Translations under genes and position numbers: made by a program
DNA from: Serripes groenlandicus
Taxonomy: Eukaryota; Mollusca; Bivalvia; Cardiida; Cardiidae
Direction: 5' to 3'
Assembly (NCBI GenBank): GCA_031761405.1
Contig: JASEVX010000001.1
Span: 47,415,102-47,479,101 of the forward strand
DNA: 64,000 nt
Shown here: piece after piece, positions 33,916-45,958 of the stretch
Numbering within the stretch: position 1 is the first letter of the stretch
How the letters are laid out: each line of letters begins with the position of its first letter
The notes under the pieces: generated by a model
What the model saw: the letters and a program-made list of their open reading frames with translations, nothing else
Told to the model about the DNA's origin: nothing
Databases searched by the model: none

Positions 33916-34420
33916 ACTTTTATATTTGTTGGAGCCTGGTTAAGTATACACGCTCATACATACAAGCTATTCTTGATGTGTAGTGTTTGACAATATTTAA
34001 ATGTCTATCATAAAAGGACGAAGTAATTTGACGTCGCATACGACAGGATAATATGCCACCACCAAAACAGTCGGGGCAACATTTACTTGAGAAAGTTTCC
34101 ATTTATCATGTATGTCTTTAAAAATACAGCAACTTGCTCAGAATCCAAGGAACTACTTGGATAGTTGAGCTAATTCCACCGGTTTGAATGGGATTGAGGA
34201 TGGAAAGTGTCATACACAGTTATAATGTCCGTCTGTAAATGGATTATCCTGCTTCGTGTGTTTTTGTAACGTCTCTTAGCTGTTGTTAAAAATCGCAATG
34301 ATAATACATTTAGGAATTAGTCCGTGAACGTCAACTTTCTTTTCTTGTTTTAAACAGGGACAACATCACAATTCACATGATACCCGTCTCTCACTATTTT
34401 TTAGTCGGACGTCATATCCC

Positions 34421-34641
34421 TTAACAACATATAACAAATCTGCAGCAGACGACTTTGAAAACATTTTTACAAATACTTGAACAATCTCAATAAATGACAG
34501 TTTAATTATTAAAAAGAGTTGCAAACATTGCGGCAAAAGGAGAAATTGCTCGTTTCGAGAAATTACTTCTTCTGTCACAATGTTTTCAAAAGTCGTCTGC
34601 TGTAGATGCGTCAACATGCTCTATATGTGGGAAAGATTTAA
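34421..34641. mobile_element. TTAA MITE
   Basis: Left TTAACAACATATAACAAATC then TGCAGCAGACGACTTTG. Right AAAGTCGTCTGCTGTAGATG then ATGTGGGAAAGATTTAA. The CCCTTTCCC block is lost on the left. A further degenerate copy lies at about 35108-35270. Confidence 0.75.
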
Positions 34642-35651
34642 CTCTCGACGTTACCAGCCGAACCATACAAGCTCGCAACGATTTTTTTTTTTTTATATAG
34701 TAATTGTAAGAAAGTAGTTCTGTTTTGTATAAATCACCTTTTAAATGTTAATCATTTACCTTATGATACTTATATAGTATGGACGTCTGCTTTGAAAACA
34801 TCTGATAATGTATTAAACAATGTAAAGGATGAAGTGGACAAATTCGTTTTGCACAATTGAAAAGAACACAAACCAGTAGCCTAAAAGGTTACTGAATATT
34901 ATCTCAATATTTAGGCTTGCTGTTACCCTGAATAAACAATCCATATTTATATTGTTTAGTATACCAGCATTCCTATCTATGTTGGGACATATATATGACA
35001 TGAATTTGTCATCTGACGACGGGCCGAATCAATCTCTAAGAATATAAAATGATGAAGTTTTTAACTCGGCCAGGCCATGCAGAAAAATACTTCCCTAGGT
35101 TTTGAAATTAATCCGTTCCCACTCACACAGACGCTTCAAGCAATCTCTTATTTTACCACAATGTTTTTATTTTTCATTCAGTAATTATATATTCTTTTGT
35201 AAAGATTACCCGTGTTTTTGCCTAGATGTTATCAGTCGTATCCAGCAGGTTTGTTGTATGCGAGAACATTTCAATATCATAATTCAAACTGAAATATTTT
35301 ATCATTTGTTTTGAGTCATAACTCTGTGTATGACTTGGTGGCAAAAAGTGAAGATCCTGGTCAGACTGCCCGAATCTCTAGTCTGATCTAGATCATCATT
35401 GATTGCAATGTGCCGCAGAGCTGCTTTCACGTGGCGTTGTCCTTTATTTTCGGCTTGGGTTGAATTGAAAAGAGCTCAGGCAAACTCTGTTTACATCTTA
35501 TAGTCATTGTATTTGTATTGAAAGTAACATATTATTTATATAAACCATTGCGAGGTCATCCATTGAAATGGACAATATGATATGAATATGTACAATTAAA
35601 TAAGCCTTTGTTCTCCTGACCGTGATGTATATTAATCTAACCACCCAAAAA

Positions 35652-35914
35652 TGAGCCGTCCCGCGAGAAAACCATCATTATGGCATCTGCGTAATATATC
35701 GACCCTGATCAGCCTGCGCAGTACGCGTAGACTGATCCGGGCCGACACATTCCGTCTCAGGGGGATATATGTATAGAGTAATGATTCCTGAAACAGAAAA
35801 TCCACAATCGGCGAAACGTGTCTAACCGGATAAGCCTGCGCGGCATACTTAGGCTGATCCGGGTCGATACTTTACGCAATGTCCACTATGTTTTTTTGTT
35901 CACGGGACGGCTCA
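35652..35914. mobile_element. TGAGCCGT palindromic MITE
   Basis: 263 bp from TGAGCCGTCCCGCGAGAAAA to CACGGGACGGCTCA. Middle block GAGTAATGATTCCTGAAACA. AA flanks both ends. Confidence 0.9.
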
Positions 35915-36099
35915 AATCATCAATGTAATCCACAATATTGCAAAAGGAGCAACGTCACGTGCAAAAAAACCAGACATTCGGAGATTTTTTAGGTTTTATA
36001 ACAACTACGATCCCACCAAGTACCTCAGAATGTAATTGTTTCTTTGTGGTTGATTTATGTCGATTTCAACATTTTACAGTTATATCATAACGTTTCAGT

Positions 36100-36255
36100 A
36101 CTACTGATCTATTTATCCTGACACCAGCGAGTCAGTCGTAATTGTGACACAACTATCCTAAGCGCAAATGAGGGAAAGCCATTAATATCATTTTTAAAAG
36201 TCTATGTCCCGGCCGGGGATCGAACTCGTGATCTTCCGAAACCGAAGCGGACGAT
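36100..36255 (-). mobile_element. tRNA-headed SINE, truncated
   Basis: Minus-strand head with GAGTTCGATCCCCGGCCGGG (B box), and a body that includes GACTGACTCGCTGGTGTCAG and the ATCAGTAGTACTG motif shared with 38469-38708 and 44787. Confidence 0.65.
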
Positions 36256-36477
36256 CTTCGAATTCGTCTTCTGCAATTCTGCTGTATCTTGGAATTGGTG
36301 TCGTTTGCGTTGTCTGTAAAGATAATATAGCAATCTTAAGCAAATTTCATGCGGAATTAAACATGTTGTGGGAAAAGAAGAACTTCCCATCTTTCCCTAA
36401 GAGTTTAAAATGCACCTGGTACAAAGGCACGAAATGTTGCCTGCATGGTGGATAGGGTTACATTCGGGATAGTCATA

Positions 36478-36888
36478 CACTACTAATACACGTGAATATA
36501 CACTACTAACACACGTGAATATACACTACTAACACATACACTACTAACACACGTGAATATACACTACTAACACACGTGAATATACACTACTAACACACGT
36601 GAATATACACTACTAACACACGTGAATATACACTACTAACACACGTGAATATACACTACTAACACACGTGAATATACACTACTAACACACGTGAATATAC
36701 ACTACTAACACATACACTACTAACACATACACTACTAACACATATACTACTAACACATACACTACTAACACATACACTACTAACACATACACTACTAACA
36801 CATACACTACTAACACATACACTACTAACACATACACTACTAACACATACACTACTAACACATACACTATAAACACACGTGAATATTA
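36478..36888. repeat. Minisatellite, 23-bp unit switching to 15-bp unit
   Basis: 36478-36705 is mainly a 23-bp unit (CTACTAACACACGTGAATAT + ACA). From about 36706 to 36870 it is a 15-bp unit (CTACTAACACATACA), and the last unit ends with the 23-bp type again. The 15-bp unit equals the longer one minus CGTGAATA. Frames through it (SVCV repeats) are not genes. Confidence 0.93.
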
Positions 36889-37019
36889 TATCACCTATCA
36901 AGGTGACTGAATTCTTACTTATTATAGACCCGGATTCGAATCCGCTGAGAGTAGAGTCAACACCGAGGATCTTCTAACACGACAGGCGTGAGTGCTCCTG
37001 AAAAGTAGGGGTTTTATTC

Positions 37020-37227
37020 GAGTTTAACGCCGTTTTCAACATTATTTCAGTTATATCACGGTGACAGTTACATTATTCATGATCCCTGGGTAGACACACC
37101 AGCACTAGGCTAGAAAATGTGCCTTGCCTAAGGGCACTCCTGCGTGACCGTCGCGCCGCGACTGGGTATCCAAACCGGGAGGCCTGGTAATAAATCCCCG
37201 ACGCTAACCACTCAACTAAGATTCCAT
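37020..37227 (-). mobile_element. tRNA-headed SINE
   Basis: The 3' segment GTTTAACGCCGTTTTCAACA and ATTTCAGTTATATCACGGTG matches the SINE family. The head, on the minus strand, includes GGTTTGGATACCCAGTCGC and TGGTTAGCGTCGGGG. Confidence 0.65.
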
Positions 37228-37394
37228 CCTTAAAAGTTAATCCAGTCTTTTACATTTCTGACTCTATAGTTAATCATCTTCTTCCTTTTGCTATTCCTAG
37301 AATCTCAAAGTCAAAAGGTCAGTCCGATGTCTTGTTCATATTGCCTATCGGAAATGAATGAAATATTGTTGAAAGCGGTGTTAATACTACACCG

Positions 37395-38085
37395 CATGAT
37401 ATGAAATAAACAATAACGGACGATATGAAATTAACAAGAATGCACAATATGGATTTTTAAAACAAAAATGCACGATATGAAATTAACAAGATAGCACGAT
37501 ATGAAATTAACAAGATAGCACGATATGAAATTAACAAAAACACACGATATGGAATTATCAAAAAATGCACGATATGGAATTAACAATAATGCACAATATG
37601 GAATTAACAGTAATGCACAATATGGAATAAACAGTAATGCACGATGTGAAATTAACAAAAATGCACGGTATGAAATAAACAATAATGCACGATGTGAAAT
37701 TAACAATAATGCACGATGTGAAATTAACAAAAATGCACGGTATGAAATTAACAAAAATGCACGATGTGAAATTAACAAAAATGTACGATGTGAAATTAAG
37801 AGTTAAAAAAAATGCACGATATGGAAAAAACAAAAATGCAGGATATGGAAAAAACAAAAATGCAGGATATGAAATTTAAAAAAAAAAATGCACGATATGG
37901 AATTAACAAAAATGAACGATATGAAATTAACAAAAAGCATTATATGGAATTAACAAAAATGCATGATATGAAGTTAACGAAAATGTACGATGTGAAATTA
38001 ACAAAAATGCATGATATAACATTTACAAAAAATGCACGATATGAAATTATCTAAAATGCACGATATGAAATTTACAAAAGCAGAT
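37395..38085. repeat. 24-bp minisatellite (ATGCACGATATGAAATTAAC)
   Basis: About 28 variant copies of a 23-25 bp unit, mostly 24 bp. The eight-codon period leaves frames open on both strands (MHDVKLTK on plus, ISYRAFLL-type on minus). The repeated frames overlap in two phases of the same strand, so coding is unlikely. Confidence 0.93.
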
Positions 38086-38319
38086 CGGGAATCATGCATC
38101 TCTAATTGACACTGTTTATGCATCATTTTCAATCAAAATTACAAAAGGGTTAGTTAGCCTACATGGAACCAATTGAAATTGTGAAAAGCCTGTATTCGAT
38201 AGTTCATCCGTACTAGAACCAGTTCACAAACGCATGCGCAAAACAAACGACATACATTTATTAGGAGGTTGGTGTACACACGTGTAGAGATAACGTAGTA
38301 TCGATCCATTGAGTCAATT

Positions 38320-38398
38320 CAATTGATTGATTGATTGATTTATTTATTTATTTATTTATTTATTGTTTGATTGATTTATTGCTTGATTGATTGATTAC

Positions 38399-38471
<73 letters not shown>

Positions 38472-38708
38472 GTTTTACGCAGCTTGAACACTTATTCAGT
38501 TATACCACTGCGTATCATGTTTAAGTAACCAGTAATACTGGTCCATTTATCCTGACATCAGTCAATCAATCGTAATGCTAACCCCTGAGTGCCAAGGAGG
38601 GCAGCCATCACTACAATTGTTAAAGTATTTGGTATGACCCGGCCGAAGATCGAACCCACGACCTCTTGCACCGAGACGGACGCTCTACCACTACACCACT
38701 GTGCCGGT
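38320..38708 (-). mobile_element. Full-length tRNA-headed SINE with TGAT-type tail
   Basis: The minus-strand head begins near 38708 with CACCGGCACAGTGGTGTAGT, contains GGTAGAGCG and B box GGGTTCGATCTTCGGCCGGG, then body TACTGGTTACTTAAACATG. It ends in a roughly 150-bp tract of ATTG/TTGA tetramers at 38320-38468. The tail tract belongs to the element, as shown by short TGAT tails on other copies. Confidence 0.82.
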
Positions 38709-38952
38709 GAGTCAATTCAAAGTGGGTGGGTCTTGAGGTAGAGCCCAGGACTTATTGTTTTTGTTTTTTTGGTCTCTGGCTGTGCAGGGGCTCTACAGTT
38801 CCTGGGATTTCCGCGGCATAATTAAACCTATATATCGAATCCATATGTTTATTTTCATTTTAACATTTTCATATAATAATAATATTAACGATGCATAACA
38901 GTTTATAAGCACTATTCGTATCAATGATATGTATAACAACACAGGTAATTTA

Positions 38953-39050
38953 ACCCAATCCCACTTGTAGACGCAGTTTGACGTATCTACAGTAGACGGC
39001 TTTTGAAAGCATTGGTGCCAAATTAGAAAAAGCTCAATAGCGCTGGTCGA
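38953..39050. mobile_element. TTAA MITE left-half fragment
   Basis: TTAACCCAATCCCACTTGTA, GACGTATCTACAGTAGACGG and GAAAGCATTGGTGCC, then the homology stops. An isolated right-end motif GGAAAGGGTTAA occurs at 39584-39595, so later insertions may have split one element. Confidence 0.6.
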
Positions 39051-39100
39051 TTATAATTATGATTATATATCCAATGATACTAATGTTATGTGAATTTACA

Positions 39101-39124
39101 CAGGATCGAATCCTACTGACAACG
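39101..39124 (+). pseudogene. tRNA-Ser 3' fragment
   Basis: Only the T arm and acceptor 3' strand remain: CAGGATCGAATCCTACTGAC followed by AACG, with two or three changes from the intact genes. Confidence 0.6.
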
Positions 39125-39327
39125 ATGTTTAGGACCGCCTGACCTTCTTAACTTTCCGAACAGAGAAGGTTTGTTTACATCCAAACCTTTTAAATAATTG
39201 TAAACATCAATCAGCAAACATGATCTACACTGTGTTCAACTCTTATCAATTACAATGTGTTCATTTATAGAAAATGTCCACGTTTTATTTAGCCCAGACA
39301 TTTTCTTATTCGTCTAATGTAGATTAA

Positions 39328-39570
39328 TAAGCCGAGAAAACCAACATTATGGAATCTGCGTAATGTGTCGACCCAGATCAGCCTGCACAGTCCGGGCAGA
39401 CTGATCAGGGCCGACACATTCCGTCTCAGGGGGACAGAGGTAAAGAGTAATGATTCCTGAAACAGAAAATCCACAGGAGGCGAAAAATGTCTATCCGGGT
39501 AAGCCTGTGCGTCATGTTTAGGCTGATCCGGGTCGAGTCCATAATGTTGGTTTTCTCGCGGGACGACTCA
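39328..39570. mobile_element. TGAGCCGT palindromic MITE, left end damaged
   Basis: Begins TAAGCCGAGAAAACCAACAT (the GTCCCGC part is lost) and ends TTTTCTCGCGGGACGACTCA. The right arm lacks the 'atactttacgca' block. Confidence 0.82.
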
Positions 39571-39754
39571 TTTATCATATATTGGAAAGGGTTAAGTTAG
39601 ATGTGAAGCAGTCGCTGTAACGGTCCCCATTGACCCGTAAAGCTCAGTGCATGGATTACAGCATACCTTGTATCGTTTTGTACGACAGATAAAACCCCGA
39701 ATCATTCTTTGTTATCGTGAACCATGGATTAGTTGCATGGCCCATTGATTCGAG

Positions 39755-40040
39755 CCCTTGTATCTCAAGACGGTAACGATGGGGGCTATCAATCCAGAGG
39801 TATAGGTTCGAACACCGGTTCAGCCATTCTTTCTTTCCCATGATTGACATAATGCTTGGTGACAAGCGTCATTCGTCTTCCGCCAACATAGAGACGTATA
39901 CAGTTTCATCCAGTTTTCTGAGAGGAGTGTTGTTTGTTGGGAACCAGGAAAAGTAAGTAAGGTGAGGTGAGCTGGCCGCCGTGTTATAACTGAATTACCG
40001 TTGACAGCGACTTTATCTCCAATCAATTAATTCATATTCC
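39755..40040 (+). mobile_element. tRNA-headed SINE
   Basis: Head GGGGGCTATCAATCCAGAGG and B box AGGTTCGAACACC, then CATGATTGACATAATGCTTG, CTGGCCGCCGTGTTATAACT and the tail CTCCAATCAATTAATT. The head matches the fragments at 1-80 and 555-640. Confidence 0.78.
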
Positions 40041-40249
40041 ATTGAACGCAGTTTAGAATAAAGTTATATAAGTTAAGGTAGAATTATGACACAAAAGCAT
40101 GTTTAATACTTAAAATAAACACACATTATTATCTCATCTAGAGACACGTGAAACCATTGAAGTGAGATAAATAAAATTGGATTACCTGAATTTGTTGACA
40201 TTATTTCTTTATCATTATAGGGGAATATGCCATATGGTCGTCATTACGT

Positions 40250-40440
40250 TGTATTTTAAACTCTTTGCGACATACAGATGCATTTGAGTTATTGTGGAAA
40301 TAAGAAACAATTTCTTCAATAGCCAATGTTTTCAACTCTATTCAATAATGATTCTTTCATTAATAGAGATTTTCCACAAATTTGTCTCGATACTTTCAAA
40401 GTCGTCTGTTGCAAGTTTGATGTATGTCAGAACGAGGGGC
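40250..40440. mobile_element. TTAA MITE, degenerate
   Basis: TTTAAACTCTTTGCGACATA at the left, AAAGTCGTCTGTTGCAAGTT near the right. Termini mutated. Confidence 0.5.
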
Positions 40441-40856
40441 TTAATGATACAGGCAAGCTTAGACGAGAAGGGGTCTTCTTACAAATATCAGTGTGGGTAT
40501 CATATACAGGTAAAGTTACATCTAGACATTAATAGATGCTGGCGGGGCATTCTGTGAAGGTTATTGCGAAACCAGACCGCCTCTGTGGTGTATTGGTAGA
40601 CCGTACAGTCAATTATTGCGAAACCATACATAGAACATAGACTCGAGGGCTCGTGTGATGCTGTACATACGCACAGTGTCGTCAGATGGTTCCATGCACG
40701 CTTTTATACTAGTAGTATACAAACTTAAATGCATTAAAGAGAAGTGTTTCCCCACTAGCTGTATGTTAATGATAGTTAAAAAGACAGTTAAGCGAAGAGG
40801 CAGCTATACCCTAGATTGCTAAACGAGCTGGGTGGTAATATGTCCATGATATGTAT

Positions 40857-41095
40857 TAGCCGTTCCACGAGAAAACCATAGTTATGGACAATGCGTAATG
40901 AATTGACCCAGATAAGCCTGCGCAGTCCGCGCTCATTCCGTCTCAGAGGTTTAGAGGTATAGAGTAACGATGTCTGAAACAGAGAATCCACATTAGGCGA
41001 AAGATGTCTATCGGTGTTGGCTTGTGCGACATGCTTAGGCTGATTCGGATCGATACTTTATGCAGAGTCCACAATGTTGGTTTTCTCGTGTCGTA
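40857..41095. mobile_element. TGAGCCGT palindromic MITE, right terminus lost
   Basis: Left TAGCCGTTCCACGAGAAAAC. Right ACAATGTTGGTTTTCTCGTG stops before the terminal GACGGCTCA. Confidence 0.82.
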
Positions 41096-41294
41096 TTTAA
41101 TTGTTTTATTACTGAAAATCTAACATGGAAACCGAAAGTTTTGACCAGCGTGTAATTTTGATCCAACCAATATTTACCAAGTATAAAACGATGAGTTACG
41201 AGGATTCTTATGCTAGTTAATCATTTGCTATCTTCTATATATTCATACTTTTATTGTTTGAAATGCTAAGAAAGCAAGCCCTCCCCGGTCGAAA

Positions 41295-41376
41295 AGTTGT
41301 CGGCAGGATTCGAATCTGCGCAGGAAGATCCCAAGGGATTTCTAGTCCATCGCATTAACCACTCGGCCACGACAAC
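41295..41376 (-). pseudogene. tRNA-Ser(AGA), probably decayed
   Basis: On the minus strand all arms are present: acceptor GTTGTCG/CGACAAC, anticodon loop CTAGAAA. However, anticodon-stem pair 28-42 is mismatched (ATGGA/TCCCT), and the universally conserved G53-C61 pair of the T arm is A-C (GCAGA/CCTGC). The discriminator reads T instead of G. The acceptor stem is still perfect, so it is a recent pseudogene or a weakly functional gene. Confidence 0.65.
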
Positions 41377-41499
41377 TGATGTATTAATCGACAGGCCGAA
41401 TTGAGCATTTTCACCTTCTACCACAATGGTTTTATAAATTTTCTATTGCAAATGTGTCAAACTTAAACTGCAAGTGGGTTTAATATCCTGTGCAACCGT

Positions 41500-41640
41500 C
41501 TCATTTGTGTATTGGTTTGGGCCTCACGGTAGCGGGCGATCAGAGTTCGATCCCTGGCCGGGTCATACCAAAGATTCTAATAGTGGTAGTGATGTTTCCC
41601 CCCCTTAACGCTCGAGTAGAGGATACAATACACGTTCTAG
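41500..41640 (+). mobile_element. SINE head fragment
   Basis: CACGGTAGCGGGCGATCAGA then B box GAGTTCGATCCCTGGCCGGG and TCATACCAAAGATTCTAATA. No 3' segment follows. Confidence 0.6.
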
Positions 41641-41911
41641 TTAATTAAAATTAAAATGTGAAATAACCAATACGGGATAATCGCGAATTGTTGATGTTAT
41701 CTATTTAGTAATTAAATTATATATAGTGAAATAACAATGTATATTGAAAAAACACCTATGCTAATCCAACAGATAAATGAACTCGTATTCCAAAGCGACT
41801 TCGTTTTAATCTTGATTGACAGTAAGTCTCGTGACCATAAGTATTATTCACACTTAAGTAATAGGATAGTTAGTATATACCAAAAAAGGAGGATTTGTAA
41901 AGAAAGTATTA

Positions 41912-42126
41912 TTAACCCTTTCCCTCATATAGACGCTTTCTGACGCCTCTGCAGCAGACGGCTTTTTGAAAACATAGTGACAAAAGAAGAAATTGCACAA
42001 AACGTGCAATTTCTCCTTTGGTCACAATGTTTTCCACTTTTAGTCATAGGTTATCCATTCAATTATGGAGATTTTCTATGTTTTGACAAAATCTGCTTCA
42101 GAATTGTCGTATGAGGGAAAGGGTTA
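41912..42126. mobile_element. TTAA MITE, nearly full length
   Basis: TTAACCCTTTCCCTCATATA to GAGGGAAAGGGTTA. A short deletion removed the GTTCAAAGTCGTCTG block near 42091. The end of the 68-codon ORF at 41737-41943 lies in it. Confidence 0.88.
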
Positions 42127-42129
42127 TGG

Positions 42130-42770
42130 AAATGGACAATACTAGTCTTTTATGTACAATAACTTCTACAGACCCCTTCGCGTTTACGTTTGGACAGTTT
42201 GTTCTTGTTTCAAAGTATCTGTCACTTAATTGTGTTAAAAAATTAGTCCATTTTAGATTCTCACTTTTCCCATATATTTTTTAATTTGAGCCCGTTCATT
42301 GGACAAGGTACACGTTGACTTTCGAGAACAGTGTATATCTAGTCAGCCACTGCATCCGAGAAGTTTAAATCTAGATTTGCACTGTTCATATATTACTTAC
42401 ATATACTTGTTAAAATCGTCTGTCAATGTGTGTAGATTCTTATTAGTCGGGGGGCAAATGGACAATGTGATCTGTTTCTACACTGTTCAGAAATGCGAAC
42501 GTGTCCCTTTTCCCACGATTGTGTGACGGATGAGTCAATTACGCGGCTGTCATGGTTAGAATACCGGTGATCATCTTTTCATGGTGAAAACCTAAACCTC
42601 TCATTTACAACAAATACGTTCGGTAAGGCATTTTGGGCGCCATGATCGTATCCCAATTAGTATGAACCGGTTCACGGGGAAACGTATCTCGTTGCATATT
42701 TCAACAGTGAAGAGTCAGAGGAGACTGTGTATTATCACAGACTCAATAGAGCCTTAACAGTCAGTCTCGA
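42130..42770. other. No gene recognised
   Basis: The 75-codon frame at 42299-42526 has no recognisable domain. A similar phrase recurs at 43195-43245 (TGGACAAGGTACACGTTGAC / TGGAAACGTTACAAGTCGTC followed by CGAGAACAGTG / CGTGAACGATG), so an unnamed old repeat is present. Confidence 0.4.
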
Positions 42771-42775
42771 TTTTA

Positions 42776-42975
42776 GATTGATTGATTGATTTCGGATTTA
42801 ACGCCGTTTTCAACAATGTTTCAGTCATATCACGGCGAGCAGTTGGCCTTCGTCACACCAGTACTCTACAATCCAGCTTTTCCAAGCAACTCGCTCCTTT
42901 TCGATATAGACTGTTAGCCAGTAGTGGATGACGAATAACGATTGTCGCATTGACTTGTTTCAATAGACGGTTAGA
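42776..42975 (-). mobile_element. SINE, tRNA head missing
   Basis: Starts with the tail GATTGATTGATT, then GATTTAACGCCGTTTTCAAC, AGTCATATCACGGCGAGCAG and TACTCTACAATCCAGC. It stops before the tRNA-like head (5'-truncated). Confidence 0.75.
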
Positions 42976-43249
42976 ATGTTCCCACACTTAGATTCATGAA
43001 GACCCTATTTCGTCTGACGGGCCCAAATGTTTCTAGTTGCCCCATCCTATTAGGCTATTATAGGTGTAAATATTTAGTTTTTCAAATGGTTTTTGCTAGG
43101 CATAACAAAATGGGTCAAATATACAGATTCAGTACCCTATTTAGTCCGATATTGATGCTCTCTATTCCCATATGTTTTTAATTTGAGCAGGTGAATTGGA
43201 AACGTTACAAGTCGTCTTCCGTGAACGATGTAGATCTAGGTCAGGATAT

Positions 43250-43360
43250 GGTCACCTCGTTGGTGTAGTGGTCATAGCATCCGTCTGCAGAGAGCAAGAT
43301 CATGGTTCGGTCCCCGGTCGAGTCATTCTTACTACCAAAGACTTTAAAAGTGGTAACGTG
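43250..43360 (+). mobile_element. SINE head fragment
   Basis: TCACCTCGTTGGTGTAGTGG, then GTTCGGTCCCCGGTCGAGTC and TTACTACCAAAGACTTTAAA. A tRNA-like head of the same group as 41500 and 47490. Confidence 0.6.
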
Positions 43361-43696
43361 GTTTCACTATTTGACAAAGGACATTTCATAGCCTAGTTTG
43401 AATTATTGATAATAAATGAAATCAAATATGAAACTATATTCGCAAACTATAGACATCGCAATAAAATCGTACGTCTTGCTTTAAACAAGAACCGTATATT
43501 CGAGTTTATATGACCCGGGTTACTCAAAGTTGTCTTGTGTCATGCTGAGCGCGGTATGATTTTAGACAACTCGGGTTTTTGTTCGAATTACGTATTAGAT
43601 TTCACCCTCTCGGTGTAACAATGGGAGCTTTTCTAGTTTTGATGAGGTGAAAATTAAGTTGAACATTCCAACCAAGATACGTCAAGTGACACTTAC

Positions 43697-43913
43697 TTAA
43701 CCCTTTCCCTCATATGACAATTTTGCAGCAGACGACTTTGAACGTATTTTGTCAAAACATAGAAAATCTCTATATTTGAATGGATAACCTATGACAAAAA
43801 GTGGAAAACATTGTGGCAAAAGGAGAAATTGCACGTTTTGTGCAATTTCTTCTTTTGTCACTATGTTTTCAAAAAGAGGCGTCAGAAAGCGTCTATATGA
43901 GGGAAAGGGTTAA
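43697..43913. mobile_element. TTAA MITE
   Basis: TTAACCCTTTCCCTCATATG to GAGGGAAAGGGTTAA. 13 bp of the right subterminal CCGTCTGCTGCAG block are deleted. The centre hairpin is intact. A degenerate second copy follows at about 43975-44145 and a more degraded one at 44350-44520. Confidence 0.9.
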
Positions 43914-44786
43914 ACCCGCCTATCCAGCTGAACGTTGTGGTTTTAATCATTTCACACGTATTTCCACCAATCTCAAGCGGTCGACTTTTGAAAACATTAT
44001 GGTAAAAGACGAAATGACTCATGATTTTCTTTTCGAGAAAATGTTTTTCAAAATATGTTTAGTAATTATTTGTAGAAAGTTTTCCGTATTTTCCGAGAAA
44101 ATGTTTCATGAGTCGAAGACTGCATTTTTGTGGGAAAGGATTTAAATGCTGAACTTAAACCATTTTTGAAGTAAAGCTTTTGAAAACTTTGTTGAAAGGT
44201 TAAAATTACTCACGAGGAGCAATTCTACTTTGCCCGTACTGTTTTCAGCTATGCAACTTTATACTTTTATTGCCTTACAGAGATCTCATCGGATATTTGT
44301 TGAAGTAAATTATTTAGAATAAAATACCATACGATGCCTAGCAGGTAAACTTTTTAGAAGCATATTGACGCATATTCAGCAGATAGTTTATGAAAATATT
44401 TTGGAAAATGGAGATTTTTTTTAAAACTAGCTATTCCAGAGTAAGAGAGTGTCCATATTTGTTCTAAGGTGTGTTCACAGTTGTCGTCTGCTAGATATGT
44501 ATATTGTATGAGGGAGTTAAAACTGACGTAAATCTCCATGATCTTACACGTCTGTTAACAATTTAACCACTCTCGAGTTTGTTTTGCACACTCTATATAC
44601 TAATAGTGCCCTAATGAATGACCATGTTTACCTTGACCACACTGCAAACATATGCAAGTGACTGCAGGTCCGTGTAGATATGCAGTGAAGACCAAGGTCG
44701 TTTAACCCTTCATTTGTTATAGTTATCTATCGTATTATCCTACTTTTCTTATTAGTTCCTACTTGTTTGTTGTTGTTTTTTAACCG

Positions 44787-45130
44787 CCACGTTGTAGCGG
44801 TAGAGCGGCCTCCTCGGGTTCGGAAGGTGACGGGTTTAAACCCCGGCCGAGGAGTTATGGTTTTCCTTCATTATCGCTAGAGATTTTGTCATTAACTTTA
44901 CGACTGACTCGCTGGTGTCATGATAACTGTACTAGTAGTACTGGTAACTTACCAAGGAAATGCCGTGATATAGCTGACACATTATTGAAATGTCAATACA
45001 ACATTATATTTAGACCAGTAGTACTGGTAATTGAAGTGTAAATACAACATTATATTTAGACCAATAGTACTGGTAACTTACCAAGGAATTGCCGTGATAT
45101 GACTGACACGTTATTGAAAGCGACGTAAGA
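44787..45130 (+). mobile_element. tRNA-headed SINE with duplicated 3' segment
   Basis: Head ACGTTGTAGCGGTAGAGCGG, B-box region GGGTTTAAACCCCGGCCGAG, body TTACGACTGACTCGCTGGTG. TAGTAGTACTGGTAACTTAC and GCCGTGATATGACTGACAC occur twice (44935 and 45065), with an AATACAACATTATATTTAGA unit repeated between them. Confidence 0.75.
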
Positions 45131-45317
45131 CACCATTTAAACAAAACATGTTTTTTGAATAATTGAAGATACGTGAAGAATTAATAATCAATTGAAAGTC
45201 TGCATAGCTAGAATGAGAAGTCGTTGCTTGCTATGAATCAAAACTCTGTAAGCCTGACACGTCCCATTTCCATGAACATTTGAGAGATATTTGATCTTAC
45301 CGAGCGTCCATATTCAT

Positions 45318-45592
45318 TTGGGAATTAATACCGTTTTCAACAAAGTGTCAGTCATATTACGACGGCCAGCCTATCTGCCTTATTTTTTCCCTGACGTTTG
45401 ACACCTGTAGTCTACACAACAGTCCTCCCAAGCAACTGGCTGCTTTTCTATATAGATTATTAACCCATTGGTTGAATACGAATTACGCTTTTCGATTTGA
45501 ATTTTTGTCAAACGTCGGAAAGAATGTTGGCAGAGCCGGAGTTCCAACTCACAACTCCTTGATTGAAATCCCGGTTCGCTCCCGACTAAGCT
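45318..45592 (-). mobile_element. tRNA-headed SINE
   Basis: Minus strand, head to tail: CCGGGATTTCAATCAAGGAG, B-box-like GAGTTGGAACTCCGG, CAACATTCTTTCCGACGTTT, and at the 3' end GGCCGTCGTAATATGACTGA. Same family as 4718-4975. Confidence 0.78.
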
Positions 45593-45779
45593 AATTGGGA
45601 TCGTCCCGTCAATGTTACAGGTGGGCGGAAAGTAAATGCTCTGAAAAAGCTTGTGTCGTCTTTACTGTTCGCACAGGTAACAAGACCACACATCGCTTGG
45701 AACGAATCATGTATTTCTTATTTGAAATGTACACATTGTGCATTGTAAAATGGCCTTCAGTCTTATCAGGACATTGATG

Positions 45780-45958
45780 AGAGCCGTTCCGTGCGAAGCC
45801 CAACATTATGGACTCTGCCTAATGTATCTAAGTGGATACCTCTATCCCCCTGAGAAAGAAAGTGTCGGCTCGGATTAACCTGCGCGGACTGCGCCGGTTG
45901 ATCTGGGTCGATACTTTACGCAGAGACCATACTGTTGGTTTTCTCATGGAACAGCTCA
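45780..45958. mobile_element. TGAGCCGT palindromic MITE, internally deleted
   Basis: GAGCCGTTCCGTGCGAAGCC at left, TTTTCTCATGGAACAGCTCA at right. The left arm's 'acccggatcagcct' block and the middle are deleted (179 bp against about 260). Confidence 0.82.

Noticed and set aside
37431..38054. Repeat-containing ORFs of 64-115 codons on both strands
   Set aside because: Products of the 24-bp minisatellite; frames overlap each other in several phases.
39656..40026. Two minus-strand ORFs of 68-69 codons
   Set aside because: They are antisense to a SINE.
44787..44860. Possible tRNA gene (AGCGGTAGAGCGG with GGGTTTAAACCCC)
   Set aside because: No acceptor-stem pairing and a SINE body follows directly. 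It is a tRNA-derived SINE head. The same reasoning applies to the heads at 41500, 43250 and 47490.
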